Source: Daphnia pulex
Lineage: Eukaryota > Arthropoda > Branchiopoda > Diplostraca > Daphniidae
NCBI RefSeq assembly: GCF_021134715.1
Contig: NC_060023.1
Location: forward strand, 5,022,001-5,086,000
Length of the DNA stretch: 64,000 nt
Reading direction: 5' to 3'
Under the pieces are notes generated by a model. The model was not told the DNA's origin. It made no database searches and saw only the letters and a list, made by a program, of their open reading frames with translations. Positions within the stretch are counted from its first letter, which is position 1; the number at the start of each line of letters is the position of its first letter. Made by a program: the position numbers and the translations under genes. Of this stretch, positions 36,671-46,796 are shown in pieces.

Positions 36671-36705
36671 TAAATGAAAAGGCCAAAGCACCTTCTCCAG
36701 TTTTT
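36671..36705 (+). repeat. 35-bp motif downstream of Phf5a (copy 2)
   Basis: Same orientation as 35769-35803, with one C/T difference. The A-run and CCTC before the motif are shared as well. Confidence 0.9.
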
Positions 36706-36725
36706 CTCTTTTTATCTCTTTGGGT

Positions 36726-36731
36726 AATAAA
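36726..36731 (+). terminator. Poly(A) signal AATAAA of Phf5a
   Basis: First AATAAA after the stop codon, 168 bp downstream. Confidence 0.6.
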
Positions 36732-37066
36732 TTAAATAGTGCTATCATTTTCTCCTGCTGTTTCTGTTAAAAGTTAAAATAATTCAAAATAATACTAAAA
36801 TTTTTCATTTAATTTTAAAGATATTAGACAGGTTTGCATTGCAAATAAACAAATATACATTTGGTGTGTAATTGCTGTACCAATGAAATATTTTGCAAGC
36901 AGTAATTAAGACAGCAAAAAATATATTAAAATAAGTAAATCTTATATTGTAAGATGGCGAAGTTGTCCTAAATATATCGGGGTGGACGATTTTTTTTAAA
37001 TATTGTTAATTCTAACCACGAGCAAATTTAATGAATAACAACATGATAACAATCAGATTCCCTTCA

Positions 37067-37300
37067 ATGTACAGTGGGCACCTAAAGTGTCCGGACACCC
37101 GAGAGAACCTTATGGGAAAACCGCTGTTTTCGCAAGGCGAAAAAGTGGTCAAATTTTCATTCGATTTGAATGAAAATTTTTTCGTAGGTTCTCTCGGATG
37201 TCAGGAACAACCAATTTTTTTTTTTTGAATTTTAAAATAAGGGGAAGGGTAGGTTTTTGTCCGAGGCAAAAGTGTCCGGACAGTAGAGAGGCCCATATGT
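37067..37300 (+). mobile_element. Tc1/mariner-like end fragments
   Basis: TACAGTGGGCACCTAAAGTG followed by TCCGGACA is typical of Tc1/mariner ends. CGAGAGAACCT at 37099 pairs with AGGTTCTCTCGG at 37186-37197, and AAAGTGTCCGGACA recurs at 37268. This is a short non-coding remnant or MITE; exact borders are unclear. Confidence 0.5.
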
Positions 37301-37511
37301 AAATGGGCTTACTTTAGGTTCAAATTGTGACTCACTGAGAAATGCTAGAGAAACGCAAACGGTCTTAAAAAAAAGATCTACGTTTCTTCTATGGCACCCA
37401 TGAGTCACGATTTTTTAAAGCTATTAGAATTCTTTCCCTACCCACCCTCAAAATTGATTTCGTTCAGATCTCCGTTTCTGAGAGCCGTGCACTGCTGCCG
37501 GGTCTACGGAA

Positions 37512-37579
37512 TTGCTTACTCTCCCCCCAGTCCCTACTAAACCCCTTTGCTTCAGAAAAACGTGGGGGAGAGTAAGCAA
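37512..37579. repeat. 16-bp perfect inverted repeat (hairpin)
   Basis: TTGCTTACTCTCCCCC at 37512-37527 pairs with GGGGGAGAGTAAGCAA at 37564-37579 across a 36-bp loop. It directly abuts the next hairpin element. Confidence 0.9.
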
Positions 37580-37854
37580 AATTTAAAAATCGTTTTGAAA
37601 AATATTTAATAGCTCTTAAGTTATTCATTGTTAAAGTTCGCAGAAAACAATTTTTTTCCGCTCTGGTTCATATAAATGCCGCAGCATACAGATGGCGTTT
37701 TTACGAAACGTGAAACCTGGTGAAACGAAACGAAAAGCCACCTGTATGCGGCGGCTTTTTTATGAACCATAGCGGCAAATAATTTTTTTCTGCGAACTTT
37801 AACAATAAATAACTAAAGAGCTATTAAATGTTTTTCAAAACGACTTTTAAATTT
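37578..37854. mobile_element. Hairpin MITE (277 bp)
   Basis: Left arm from AAATTTAAAAATCG and right arm ending CGACTTTTAAATTT are complementary over about 110 bp each. The shared core is GTTAAAGTTCGCAGAAAA and complement. A short G/C-rich centre includes a second nested inverted repeat. No coding capacity. Confidence 0.85.
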
Positions 37855-38346
37855 AGGAAAATTTATATCTTAACTAATTTTGTACCAAAGATCGAAATTT
37901 TAGGACAACTACATGACTAGATTTAATGAGTTTACGGAGGGGGTAACCGTATGATTCGGCCAAAAAAATACGATTCGGCCTGGCCGAATAAAAAACAAAG
38001 AATAGTGGCCGCTTTTCTGAGTTTTTTATTCGGCCAAGGCCGAATCGTATGAGTGGAAAAATACATTGAAATATACAATTCGGCCAGTTTTTATGTTTTT
38101 TATTCGGCATAAAATGGCGAGTAATTAATTTAAAAATATACTTTTCGGCCAATTGATCAGACTTGGCAACCACTATATTGAAGGAGGGAGAAGGCCGGAT
38201 TGCCGCCAATAATTCGGTCAATAATAGTAAACAATCTAGTTTGAATTCTACTAATTGCCTTGCATGAACACTCCTAACGTCTATCCATACTTTGAAATGT
38301 CTCAGTGCAAGTTAGAATTTGTTGGTGCTGTGGGTCGACGTTGTAC

Positions 38347-38491
38347 AATGGAGCAGTCAAACATCCACGTTTCCAAGAAATTTGCGTCCAAAATGGTCCA
38401 ATCAGCGTACAGCGTTTTAAAGATGCTGTACGCTGATCGGCCATTTTGGACACAAATTTGATGGCAACGCAGGATGTTAGACTGCACCATT
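38347..38491. repeat. 145-bp imperfect hairpin
   Basis: AATGGAGCAGTC at the left pairs with GACTGCACCATT at the right. The inner stem around AATGGTCCAATCAGCGTACAGC pairs with GCTGTACGCTGATCGGCCATT. The loop is about 11 nt. Confidence 0.88.
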
Positions 38492-38693
38492 AAGAAAATT
38501 AAATGAAAAAAATTAGTTGCTCAAATAAACCTGAAAAGTAAAATGGCTGACAGCCCTATATCTGAATAGCCCTGAACAGCCTTGAATCGTGGGATAACTT
38601 TAATACGATTCGGCCAAAAAACTTGGCGAATAATTTTTTTGCCGAATCGTCTCATAAATTTAAGGCCCATGGCCGACATTTTTTTTTTAAATT

Positions 38694-38769
38694 GGCCGAA
38701 TCATTCAATTTTTCAACAGGCCGAATCATTCAATTTTTCAACAGGCCGAATCATTCAATTTTTTCAACA
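38694..38769 (+). repeat. Three 25-26 bp tandem units
   Basis: GGCCGAATCATTCAA followed by TTTTTCAACA, three copies (38694, 38719, 38744); the last copy has one extra T. Confidence 0.92.
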
Positions 38770-38847
38770 GGCTGAATCGTATATCGTCAAAAGATCATTC
38801 GGCCTAAAGTTCAAAATTGTTTTTGGCCGAATCGTACTGTATTCACG

Positions 38848-39240
38848 GAGGGACTATCCGCCATAAGGTCCCTTGTAAACACCTTTTGGTGATTTCATAA
38901 AATTTGAGGCATAGTCCCTCACAGTATATTTAATTACTAAAACATCGTTAAAGCTATAACATAAAAAATTGGAACTCTGATCAATAAAAAGACGGGGAAC
39001 ATCTATTAGCTGTAAAAAAAATTATTTTTATTTCTTATGACAATTCTAATACATTTTATAATTTTTAAATTTGTTTTCTATTTTTTTATAGTAAAATCTT
39101 TATTTCTGAGGAGGGTTTTTAAAACAAATATAAAATTAGAGTAATAGGCCTAACAAAGCTCATGAAAAACATTTCGTGTTACGATTTGTTCCCGGTAACC
39201 CCCCTTTTTCATATCTTGACTCCACTATTAGATGCCCACT
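38848..39240 (+). repeat. Diverged ~390-bp direct repeat, copy A
   Basis: Begins with a 74-bp hairpin unit (38848-38921; stem GAGGGACTAT / ATAGTCCCTC) and ends with the CATATCTTGACTCCACTA region at 39210-39228. It matches 39891-40270 in the same order and orientation with moderate divergence. Possibly the 5' end of a second insertion of the DIRS-like element that follows. Confidence 0.7.
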
Positions 39241-39890
39241 TTATTTAGTATTTTTTAAATATGCCACGAAGATAGAGAAGTTCCGAATGTTACCTATGAC
39301 GAATAAATCTTATAGGTAGGCCACGATATAATAGAGGCAGTAATGGCTCTGATAGAGACTATTCACCTCGCTGCCTTTTTACGAGTCAATTGTTTCTATG
39401 TCCGCCATGTTTGTTGTTTTTTTTTGGTTGTCTGTATTGTCTGAAAGTGTTTTTTCCCAATACAAAGTGGATTTTGAGAATCAGTGGTTATTTTTTTAAT
39501 TTTGTGTGTGTGTCAGTTGTTTGCTACGTATCTTGTTTAGAATGTGTAGCAATTTGTGTCTTCAGATCACATTCTTTGTATAAAAAAAAATGTTTTCCCC
39601 TGTTGTTTACTTTTTTCGCGACCGAATCTACAGAGAATTGGCCCGAGGGAAGAAAGGGGAGAAGAGAAAAGTATGGGTCCCCCCTTTTTTCATACTTTCT
39701 TTTTCTCCCTTTTCTTCGAGTGGCAGCCCGGGTTGATGACCATTAGACCATCATTATTATATTATTGGAAGATAAAAAATGGTAATAAGTTAATATAGTA
39801 ATAAGTGTTACTTTAACTTAATCTAAACATGAAGTGCGATGTGGGGTGGCGGGGCGAAGCCTCCGCCGTCATGTGGCATAATTAATTTAC

Positions 39891-40270
39891 TGAGGGACTG
39901 TCTGCCATAAGTGCCCTTGTAAACAGCTTTTGGTGACTTGACGAGATGTTAAGCATAGTCCTCAAAATTATTTTGTTATAAGAACATTGTTCATCTAATG
40001 CCAAGTAGAAAACTTGGCAGCATGATGAAGAAGACAATTATGAAATGTTTTTAGCCCAAAAATAATTTTATTCCCGTAAATTAATTTGATTATGCTACTT
40101 TGCCATTTTAGATTTTATATTGTATTTTGAAATAGTAAATATCACTATTTCCGATGAGAGTTTTGACGGAAGATAACCATTGACGCAACACAGGACAGAC
40201 ACATTTCCTGTAGAAAAAAGCGTTGTGGTCGGTAATCCCCATTTTTCATAACTTGACTCCACTACAGGGG
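39891..40270 (+). repeat. Diverged ~380-bp direct repeat, copy B
   Basis: Begins with the related hairpin (39891-39964; TGAGGGACT ... AGTCCTCA) and ends with CATAACTTGACTCCACTA at 40248-40265. It directly precedes the DIRS-like coding region, so it is probably its 5' terminal repeat. Confidence 0.7.
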
Positions 40271-40497
40271 ATAATCGTTGGCTATCGGGAGAATTCGGTG
40301 TAGGGCCGGTAATATTGTTGACCTCGTTATTGTCATCGTCGTTCTTGTATTCCTCAATTGCACTCAAACGTTCCGTTCCCCTTAAGGGTGTTGACACTGT
40401 ATTAGCCAGCTCTTTCATAGATGGTGCGATAGCGCACTTTCTTTTCTTATGACATGGGAGGCCCCAGAACCCTCAGACCTGTTTCAGCTTCGGAATA

Positions 40498-42023
40498 GTG
40501 AAGATGTCAATTGGTCCTAACGAGGCCAGAGGCGGAAATGGCATGCGTAGAAGAGCACCGTCTGCCATCCCGTCCTTGGACCCTCGCGCTAATAATTTTT
40601 TAGGCGATTTAATTGACGTAGAACAAGTGGGTGAAGTTGAAGTAGAAGACGAAGTGACAGTGCCAAGTGTGTTGTCGGCGGAACGTCGAGCCTATGCAGA
40701 GATCGAGAGGATGCGGCAGCAACGGGATATTGAGAGGCAGCAACGTGAGAGGGAGAGGCAGGAAGAAACGGTTCGGCGTCAACGGCAGGAACGCCACCAG
40801 CAGCGGGATCGTGATGATCGCCTTCGACGAGAGCAAGAGGAAGCCGACCGTCGCGAACGTAGGAGTCGTTCGAGGGAAGAACGTCGTAACCGCGACGCAC
40901 GTCCCAGATCCAAGTCCAGGTCCCCTCACCGCTCTAATTCAACCAAACTGGTCCAGACGCCCTTAGTTCCGGTGCCTCCTGTCACAAGAAATGCACTTCC
41001 ACCGTCGCCGCCGCCGCCGACCGCCGGGCCATCAGAAAGACTTCAGCATCCAAGGAAAGTCCTGGTCTCGAAAAAAGATTCGAGAAACTTCGCCGACTGG
41101 CTCAACAAGAGCGTCATGCCTGCCGAACTGAAGGGTTTTGCAGACAACTACCCAATTGAGTTCGAGAAGAAAGAATTCAGCCTGGCTCCTCCACGTCTGG
41201 ATGACTGGATGACCAGGCGACTAAAAGAGTCCGCCGCCCACAAAGCGTCCGAAGTGGCTGACAAAACGTGGATTTCGGTCCAGCTTAAAGTACTGGACTT
41301 GCAGGACCGCTGGTCTATCTCCACCAGTTGACGAAGCAGGGTCACCCGCTGGACATGGAAGGGGTGTCAGAAAACGTTAAAGTGGCTTTGGAGCTAACGG
41401 CCGCAGCATCCTACGACATCAATCGTAGAAGACGCAGGAACATCCTCAACCATACCAACCCTCGCTCTGACTACTTGCTGGAGAACCCCAAATTCTTTTC
41501 GAGCACACAAACAGTTTCGTCATTGTTTGGCAAACGCTTCCTCGAAGCCATGCTAAAAGAAGCGGACCAAGACGAAAAGCTAAGCCATCGTGGTCCACCA
41601 GGTCCAGCCCCAAAAGCAGCTTCAGGCCCGGTAACACGATCAAAATCCGGCAGAGGAGGCAGAGGGATATTTCCATTCGACAACGATCGAAGCGGCGGAC
41701 GAGGGAGAAGGTATTTACCCACTCAAAATGATTTAATTGTTAGCATGCCCCAACCCCCTCCAGCCTTATTTGGGGGGGAAGACTACATTTTTTTCAGACA
41801 AACTGGGGGCGTTCGTCGTCGGACCCCTTGGGTCCTTTCGACCATTTCACATGGCCTTCGAATTGATTTTTTGTCCGTCCCTTTCCAATCCTTCCCCACG
41901 TGGATGATACGTATGGCAGAGGAAATGGCAAAGGTTTGCGACGAGGAAGTGGTTAGCTCATTAGTAAAGAAAGCCATTGAGGAGACATCCAATTCAGACG
42001 GATTTTTCAGCGCCTTTTTGTAA
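40498..42023 (+). pseudogene. DIRS gag-like protein (frameshifted)
   Basis: The first part (40498-41331, 277 aa) has a strongly charged Arg/Glu/Gln region (residues 60-140) resembling an RS/ER domain, then a Pro-rich segment and a conserved-looking NFADWLNKSVMPAELKG region. The frame shifts near 41310 and continues to about 41740 (VKVALELTAAASYDINRRRR, LFGKRFLEAMLKEADQDEKL). This C-terminal half is typical of the gag-like ORF of DIRS elements. The RS-like part is not evidence of a splicing factor. Confidence 0.75.
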
Positions 42024-43360
42024 TACCAAAAAAAGCGGGGGGCTATAGGCCCATTGTCAACTTAAAAGCGCTCAACAACTTCGTCGCATACTCCCATTTT
42101 AAAATGGAAGGCCTCGACGCAGTCAAGCAGCTTTTAGAACCAGGAGACTTCATGACCAAGAAAGACCTTAAAGACGCTTATTTGTTCATTCCGGTTTAGC
42201 ACCGGGGGAAGAGCACCAAAAAATTCTCCGTTTTTGTTGGGGGGATAAAAAATTCCAATTCACTTGCCTCCCCTTCGGACTGTCGGCCGCACCAAGGGTA
42301 TTCACCAAGGTTATGAAGGTAGTCATGGGCCATCTTAGAGAAAAAGGAATCAGGTTGATTATCTACCTTGAAGACATTCTGATTCTGAGCCTTTCCTTTT
42401 CGGAAGCGTTAGACCACTGCGCAGTGGTAGTGGAAACGCTGACCTCGCTTGATTTCGTTTAACGAAGCGAAATCAGTCAAGCAACCAGTTCAACGCATAG
42501 AAATCTAGGTGTAGTAGTGGATTCCACCAAACTTTCCTTCGCGCTCCCTCAGGAAATAATGAACCAGGTTTAGAAACTCTGCAAAACGGCGCTCGAGAGT
42601 AAAGATATCACCTTAAGGAATATCTCTAAAATTTTAGGCAACTTCGCGTGGGCCATTCCATTCCTTTTGCGCAGATGCACTGCAGACAAATTCAAGATTT
42701 CCATATACAACAATTGCATAAATGGGACCGAGATTTCTCATAAAAAAATTACACTCCCGGCGGAAGCGCGAAGCAAATTGGATTGGTGGATCAACAACTT
42801 GCAAATTGTAAACGAAAAACCTTTTTCCCGACGCTCCCCCCATTCAGAAATTTATTCAGACGCATCACTGTCAGGGTGGGGCGCTATTTGCGACGACGTT
42901 TGAACCAGAAGTCCGCGGACCGCGGCAGACAGAAATCGCCACATCAACGAGCCCGAAATCTTGGCCGCTTTTTACGCAGTCAAGTCGTTCGCCGGTAGTT
43001 CAGCGAAAATTTCATTCAAAATCTAACTGGATAATAGCACGGCCGTTTGCTATATCAACTCATTCTGTGAGGAACGCAGCATTTCGCTCCAAGCATTTTT
43101 TCTTCCGGGGAAACTTAACGTCGAGGCGGACGAAGAGTCGAGAGCGGCGTTCGACAGTAGAGTCTGGATGCTTTGCCGTCGATCCTCCCAGGCAATCTAT
43201 AACATGTGGGCGACAGACCTTGACTTGTTTTCGGCAAGTTGGAACCACCAGCATGACCGCTTCATTTCTTGGCGGCCTCAACCGGGAGCATGGGCAGTCA
43301 ATGCCTTTTCGAAGAACTGGGGAGAGTTTAAAGCATACGGCTTCCCCCCTTCTCTATGAT
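41930..43360 (+). pseudogene. DIRS reverse transcriptase and RNase H
   Basis: RT motifs: IPKKSGGYRPIVNLKALNNF near 42030-42090, FMTKKDLKDAYLFIPV near 42150 (followed by a stop), and the catalytic box as YLED instead of YLDD near 42365, so the first catalytic aspartate is replaced. The RNase H part reads YSDASLSGWGA near 42855 and LDNSTAVCYIN near 43025, with the linker ALQAFF...NVEADEESR. At least five stops or shifts. A dead copy. Confidence 0.82.
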
Positions 43361-43599
43361 CTTTCGTTGCCTGGCCAAAGTGAAAGCAGAAGAAGCAAGA
43401 CTGCTCTTGATTTGCCCAGTATGGTCCAGCCATATTTGGTTCCCGTCGCTGCTGGAATTAGCGTGCGATACCCCGCGCATCCTCCCACCCAAAACTGATA
43501 GTTTGTTTTCAGCCCAGGGCGACTACCATCCACTGGCGGAGAACAGTCAGCTTCTTCTATCCGCCTGGATGTTATCAGGACATGCCTTTCAGACCAAGA

Positions 43600-44191
43600 C
43601 TTTCCACCAAAGGTGGTCGACCTTTTGCTGGCAGGAAGCCGTCCAGCCACGAATGCTGCATACCAGGCCGCCTGGCACTCTTGGTCAGATTGGTGTGCTG
43701 AACAGCATACCAATCCGGTGTCTAGCTCTTTGAGCTCAGTCCTCTCGTACCTGACTCATCTTTTCGAGATGGGTAAGTCATACAGCACAATTAATCTTCA
43801 CAGATCAATGCTGTAGATTACCTTAGGGCCAATCGAACACTTCCAAGTAGGTTCACATCCGCTAGTTGTCAAAATTTTAAGATGCACCTATAATTTAAAC
43901 CCTCCTAAACCTAAATATAGCTTTACATGGGACCCTAATGTCGTGTTAGATTTCGTTAAGGCGGATGGTGAAAACGAATAACTCCACCTCAGTAGGTTGT
44001 CGGCCAAACTGACCATGTTAATAGCGCTTACTTCCCTGCTGCGTGTATCCGAAATCGCGGCGATTGAGAGGAGCTCCGTTCGATTCGACGATGGAGCCGC
44101 AATTCTTTTTTTTTTCGAAGCCAAGAAAAACCCAACACCAAGGCCCGCTTTCCTCAATAAAGATCCCTCGATGCCCGGACAAAATAGTTAA
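43600..44191 (+). pseudogene. DIRS tyrosine recombinase, truncated
   Basis: The N-terminal core-binding part (ATNAAYQAAWHSWSDWCAEQ) and a catalytic-domain start with the conserved arginine in LLRVSEIAAI near 44045 are visible. Stops occur near 43815 and 43980. Sequence ends before the HxxR and Tyr motifs. Confidence 0.78.
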
Positions 44192-44215
44192 TTTAGTTAA
44201 ATTTCGATGTGAAAA

Positions 44216-44424
44216 TGTAAAGTTTTCATTTCTCAGTTATTTTCCCTTTGTTCCCCCTCCCGTAGTTGCCAGTTTTCCAAATACCAAGTCTTAAAAAAGG
44301 TCATAGAGAAAGCCTGTCTTTTTTCTCCCCCTGCCCCTTACATTTAAAATCTCGGTATTTGGAAAAACCGGCAACTACGGGAGGGGGATCAAAGAGAAAA
44401 TAACAGAGAAATGAAAACTTTACA
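44216..44424. mobile_element. Hairpin MITE (209 bp)
   Basis: About 70-bp inverted repeats start TGTAAAGTTTTCATTTCTC and end with the complement GAGAAATGAAAACTTTACA. The arms include the CCCTCCCGTAGTTGCC / complement segment. The centre is T/C-rich. Confidence 0.88.
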
Positions 44425-45682
44425 GTGTTTCTTTCCAACCTGTTTTTAAATAAGGTTGACCCACTTATTTGGGTTTTCCCAATATGCTTTTTTCATACTA
44501 AGAGAGTATAATTCAACTACTTAATAACTACTTAATAACGCTACTTAATAATGTTTTAAGTACAGTACCTACACAAAGTTTGGAAACACGGCGAGTGTTT
44601 CCGCGCTTCTAACACGGCGGCTTACGGCCAAAGTGTCTCCCTTTTTTGCGCGATAACTCACGTTTGAGGTATCGCATAGCAAATTTAAAAAAATCTTCTT
44701 GGTGAGGAAAGAATTTCCTTTCACCATGATTTTTTGTAGATTTTAGTGAATTGAAGTTTATCCCCAAAAGACTAGATATAAAGTTTGGAAACATCGGCGC
44801 GCTCGCCATATGTTTCCAAGCTAAAGTGTATGCTAGTTAAAAAATCATAAAAAATTGAAATTAATCAATTATGACTTGAAACTTGCACTAGAAAAATACC
44901 CGAGAAGGTTAGGTCATAATTGAACTTTGCCGTTTTAGAAATCCCTGACTTTTCTGTCAAATCATTACAGAATGAGGTCTGCACGGTTAAAAAAAACACA
45001 ACTTCTAATGATGTCTAGTCATAGAATTTAAAATAAAGCTTGATTTCCTCTAGTCTTTGGTATGTGTGTGATGCCAACTCATTTGCAAAATTTTACCCAA
45101 ATACATAATCTTTAATTTGTTTTAAAAAAACGGTTTAAAACACATGAACTTCAATCCTTCGTGTACATCAGAATGAGTTTTACTCTCAGGGATAACCCTG
45201 GATTTTCTTCGAATTAAGTAGGCAAAATTTTCCCTTTAATAAAGTTTATAAATATTTAAATTCCATTTTCTTATTACAAATTACCTGTAATAAAATGTAT
45301 GGTAATACCATCGTTTCTTTGAATGAAGCTGAAATTAGGTTAAATAGCATTTCTTTTTCCTCAAAAAGGGATTTACACAATCTGTTTGGTCCAAGAATAT
45401 TCATGCACCGATGCATCGGAATAAGGGGAAATAATTTTTAAAAAGATGGGCGGTTGTCATGGCGGCTGATTGAAGCGATGTGCCAGTGGTTTTACGTCTG
45501 TTCTTCTAAATACATGTATGATTAGAAATTTGAAGATTTTAAGTTTAAAAAATGGTTGATAACGGTAATTTAAAAAAAAAAAATTTGTGTAGTTACGTTT
45601 TGTCTACGGGGTTTAATATGAAAACTCTTTCAGAGGAAAATATTTGCATGGTGGTATACATCAGTCTGGTCAGCACATGCAT
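44425..45682. other. Non-coding A/T-rich DNA with inverted TTTGGAAACA motifs
   Basis: AAAGTTTGGAAACACGGCGAG near 44575 and AAAGTTTGGAAACATCGGCG near 44780 plus ATGTTTCCAAGC near 44810 suggest an old non-coding repeat of about 250 bp. Nothing else recognised. Confidence 0.4.
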
Positions 45683-46395
45683 GTAGGTGAGACCGGGGCT
45701 ATGTGGGACACTTTTTTTCTTTACGCTGCCAATTTTTTAAATAGAAGAATTAAGTTGAAATAAAAGTATAGGAGTGATTCCCATGCATATCTGTACATTA
45801 GGTTATTTTTTAATATTTTTTTCGTAAAACTATGTAATAGTTATTTAATTAAATGTAAAGAGGAAAAAATGAAGAAAAAAAATTTTTAGGGTTAAACGGA
45901 ACAGAGCCAGGGGCAAAACAAAACACCATTTGTCTCTGCAACGGATGGATTAAATTTATTGAAAGACGCACTAGTGAAAAGGAAATTCATTTCTCTTTCA
46001 GAATTACTGTAATTTTATTCATTCTATTTAGTATAAATTGAGATACAATAAAAAAATTAAAGATGTCTTTCTTTCGATCTTTTTGGGTCGTTTACCTGGC
46101 AACAGATGGCTGTACCATTTAACCCGGACCCAAACAACATCAAATAAACTAAATTATCAAATACTTAGAAACATATTTTTTATAAAATAAAAATGCTATC
46201 TTTAACTATAAAGAAAACCCATTCAAATAGCTTTTTGGGTTTCATAAAAATATTTATAAAAGTATAAAAAAAATTGAAAAAAAACATCATTTAAAATACG
46301 CTGTATTTATTTCATAATTTTTAAACAAATTGCACCCATCAAAACTGCCCTGTACATTTTAACCCTGTGTCCCACATAGCCCTGGTCTCCCCTAC
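45683..46395. mobile_element. Complete MITE with TA flanks (713 bp)
   Basis: Terminal inverted repeats of 29 bp (45683-45711 and 46367-46395) begin after TA with GGTGAGACCGGGGCTATGTG and complement, differing at about two positions. The interior has no coding frame. A second copy's right end is at 1-183. Confidence 0.87.
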
Positions 46396-46796
46396 TGTAC
46401 CACCAATTTTATATATTTATTTTCGTGCACTTGGACTCAATTAATAAAATGTGATGCTTGTAGAGTTTAAAAAAGGTCAACAAGTATACATGTTTCTGTA
46501 TTTCATTTGTACAGATATCTACTGACATCTTCTTTTGTTACAGTCTTTGCCTTTCCTGCTTACTTTGTAATAAGGCTCATCATACACGTTTCCATCCGTT
46601 ACACCATTTGTACAACCACAAGTAGAAGTGACATCTCACGTTCCAGATACACACAACTTAAAAGTGAAATATCCGAAATTATGTAAACTGTAAAATTTTG
46701 GGAGATTTGTTTAATGCAAATTTATAATACCTGTAGCATAACTAGGTAATGTATAAAAATGACATCATTTATATTATGGTATTTTGATTTTAATAT

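Larger units (their letters stand above)
37944..38841. mobile_element. Non-autonomous element built from ATTCGGCC motifs
   Basis: Both ends carry inverted GTATGATTCGGCC / GGCCGAATCGTAC sequences, and the right end finishes ACTGTA as in Tc1/mariner-like elements. About fourteen ATTCGGCC/GGCCGAAT motifs occur in both orientations in the interior, including a 25-bp tandem array at 38694-38769. A separate 145-bp hairpin is inserted at 38347-38491. Element borders are approximate. Confidence 0.6.
39891..44191 (+). mobile_element. Decayed DIRS-type (tyrosine recombinase) retrotransposon
   Basis: Order on the plus strand: gag-like ORF (40498-42023, one frameshift), reverse transcriptase (about 41930-42500), RNase H (42667-43120) and tyrosine recombinase (43613-44191). 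A recombinase instead of a DDE integrase, and no LTRs, define the DIRS order. Stops and frameshifts interrupt every part, and the recombinase is truncated before its terminal HxxR...Y region. The 3' end is lost next to the MITE at 44216. Confidence 0.87.

Noticed and set aside
38694..38769. Three regular units as a CRISPR-like array
   Set aside because: Units abut without unique spacers and the DNA is eukaryotic; it is a short tandem repeat in a MITE.
40498..41331. A 277-codon Arg/Glu-rich frame as an SR-type splicing factor gene
   Set aside because: It lacks an RNA-recognition motif and lies directly upstream of DIRS RT, RNase H and recombinase, so it is the element's gag-like ORF.
43067..43733. 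Overlapping 143-, 125- and 119-codon frames as new genes
   Set aside because: They are shadow or frameshifted readings of the DIRS RNase H/recombinase region.
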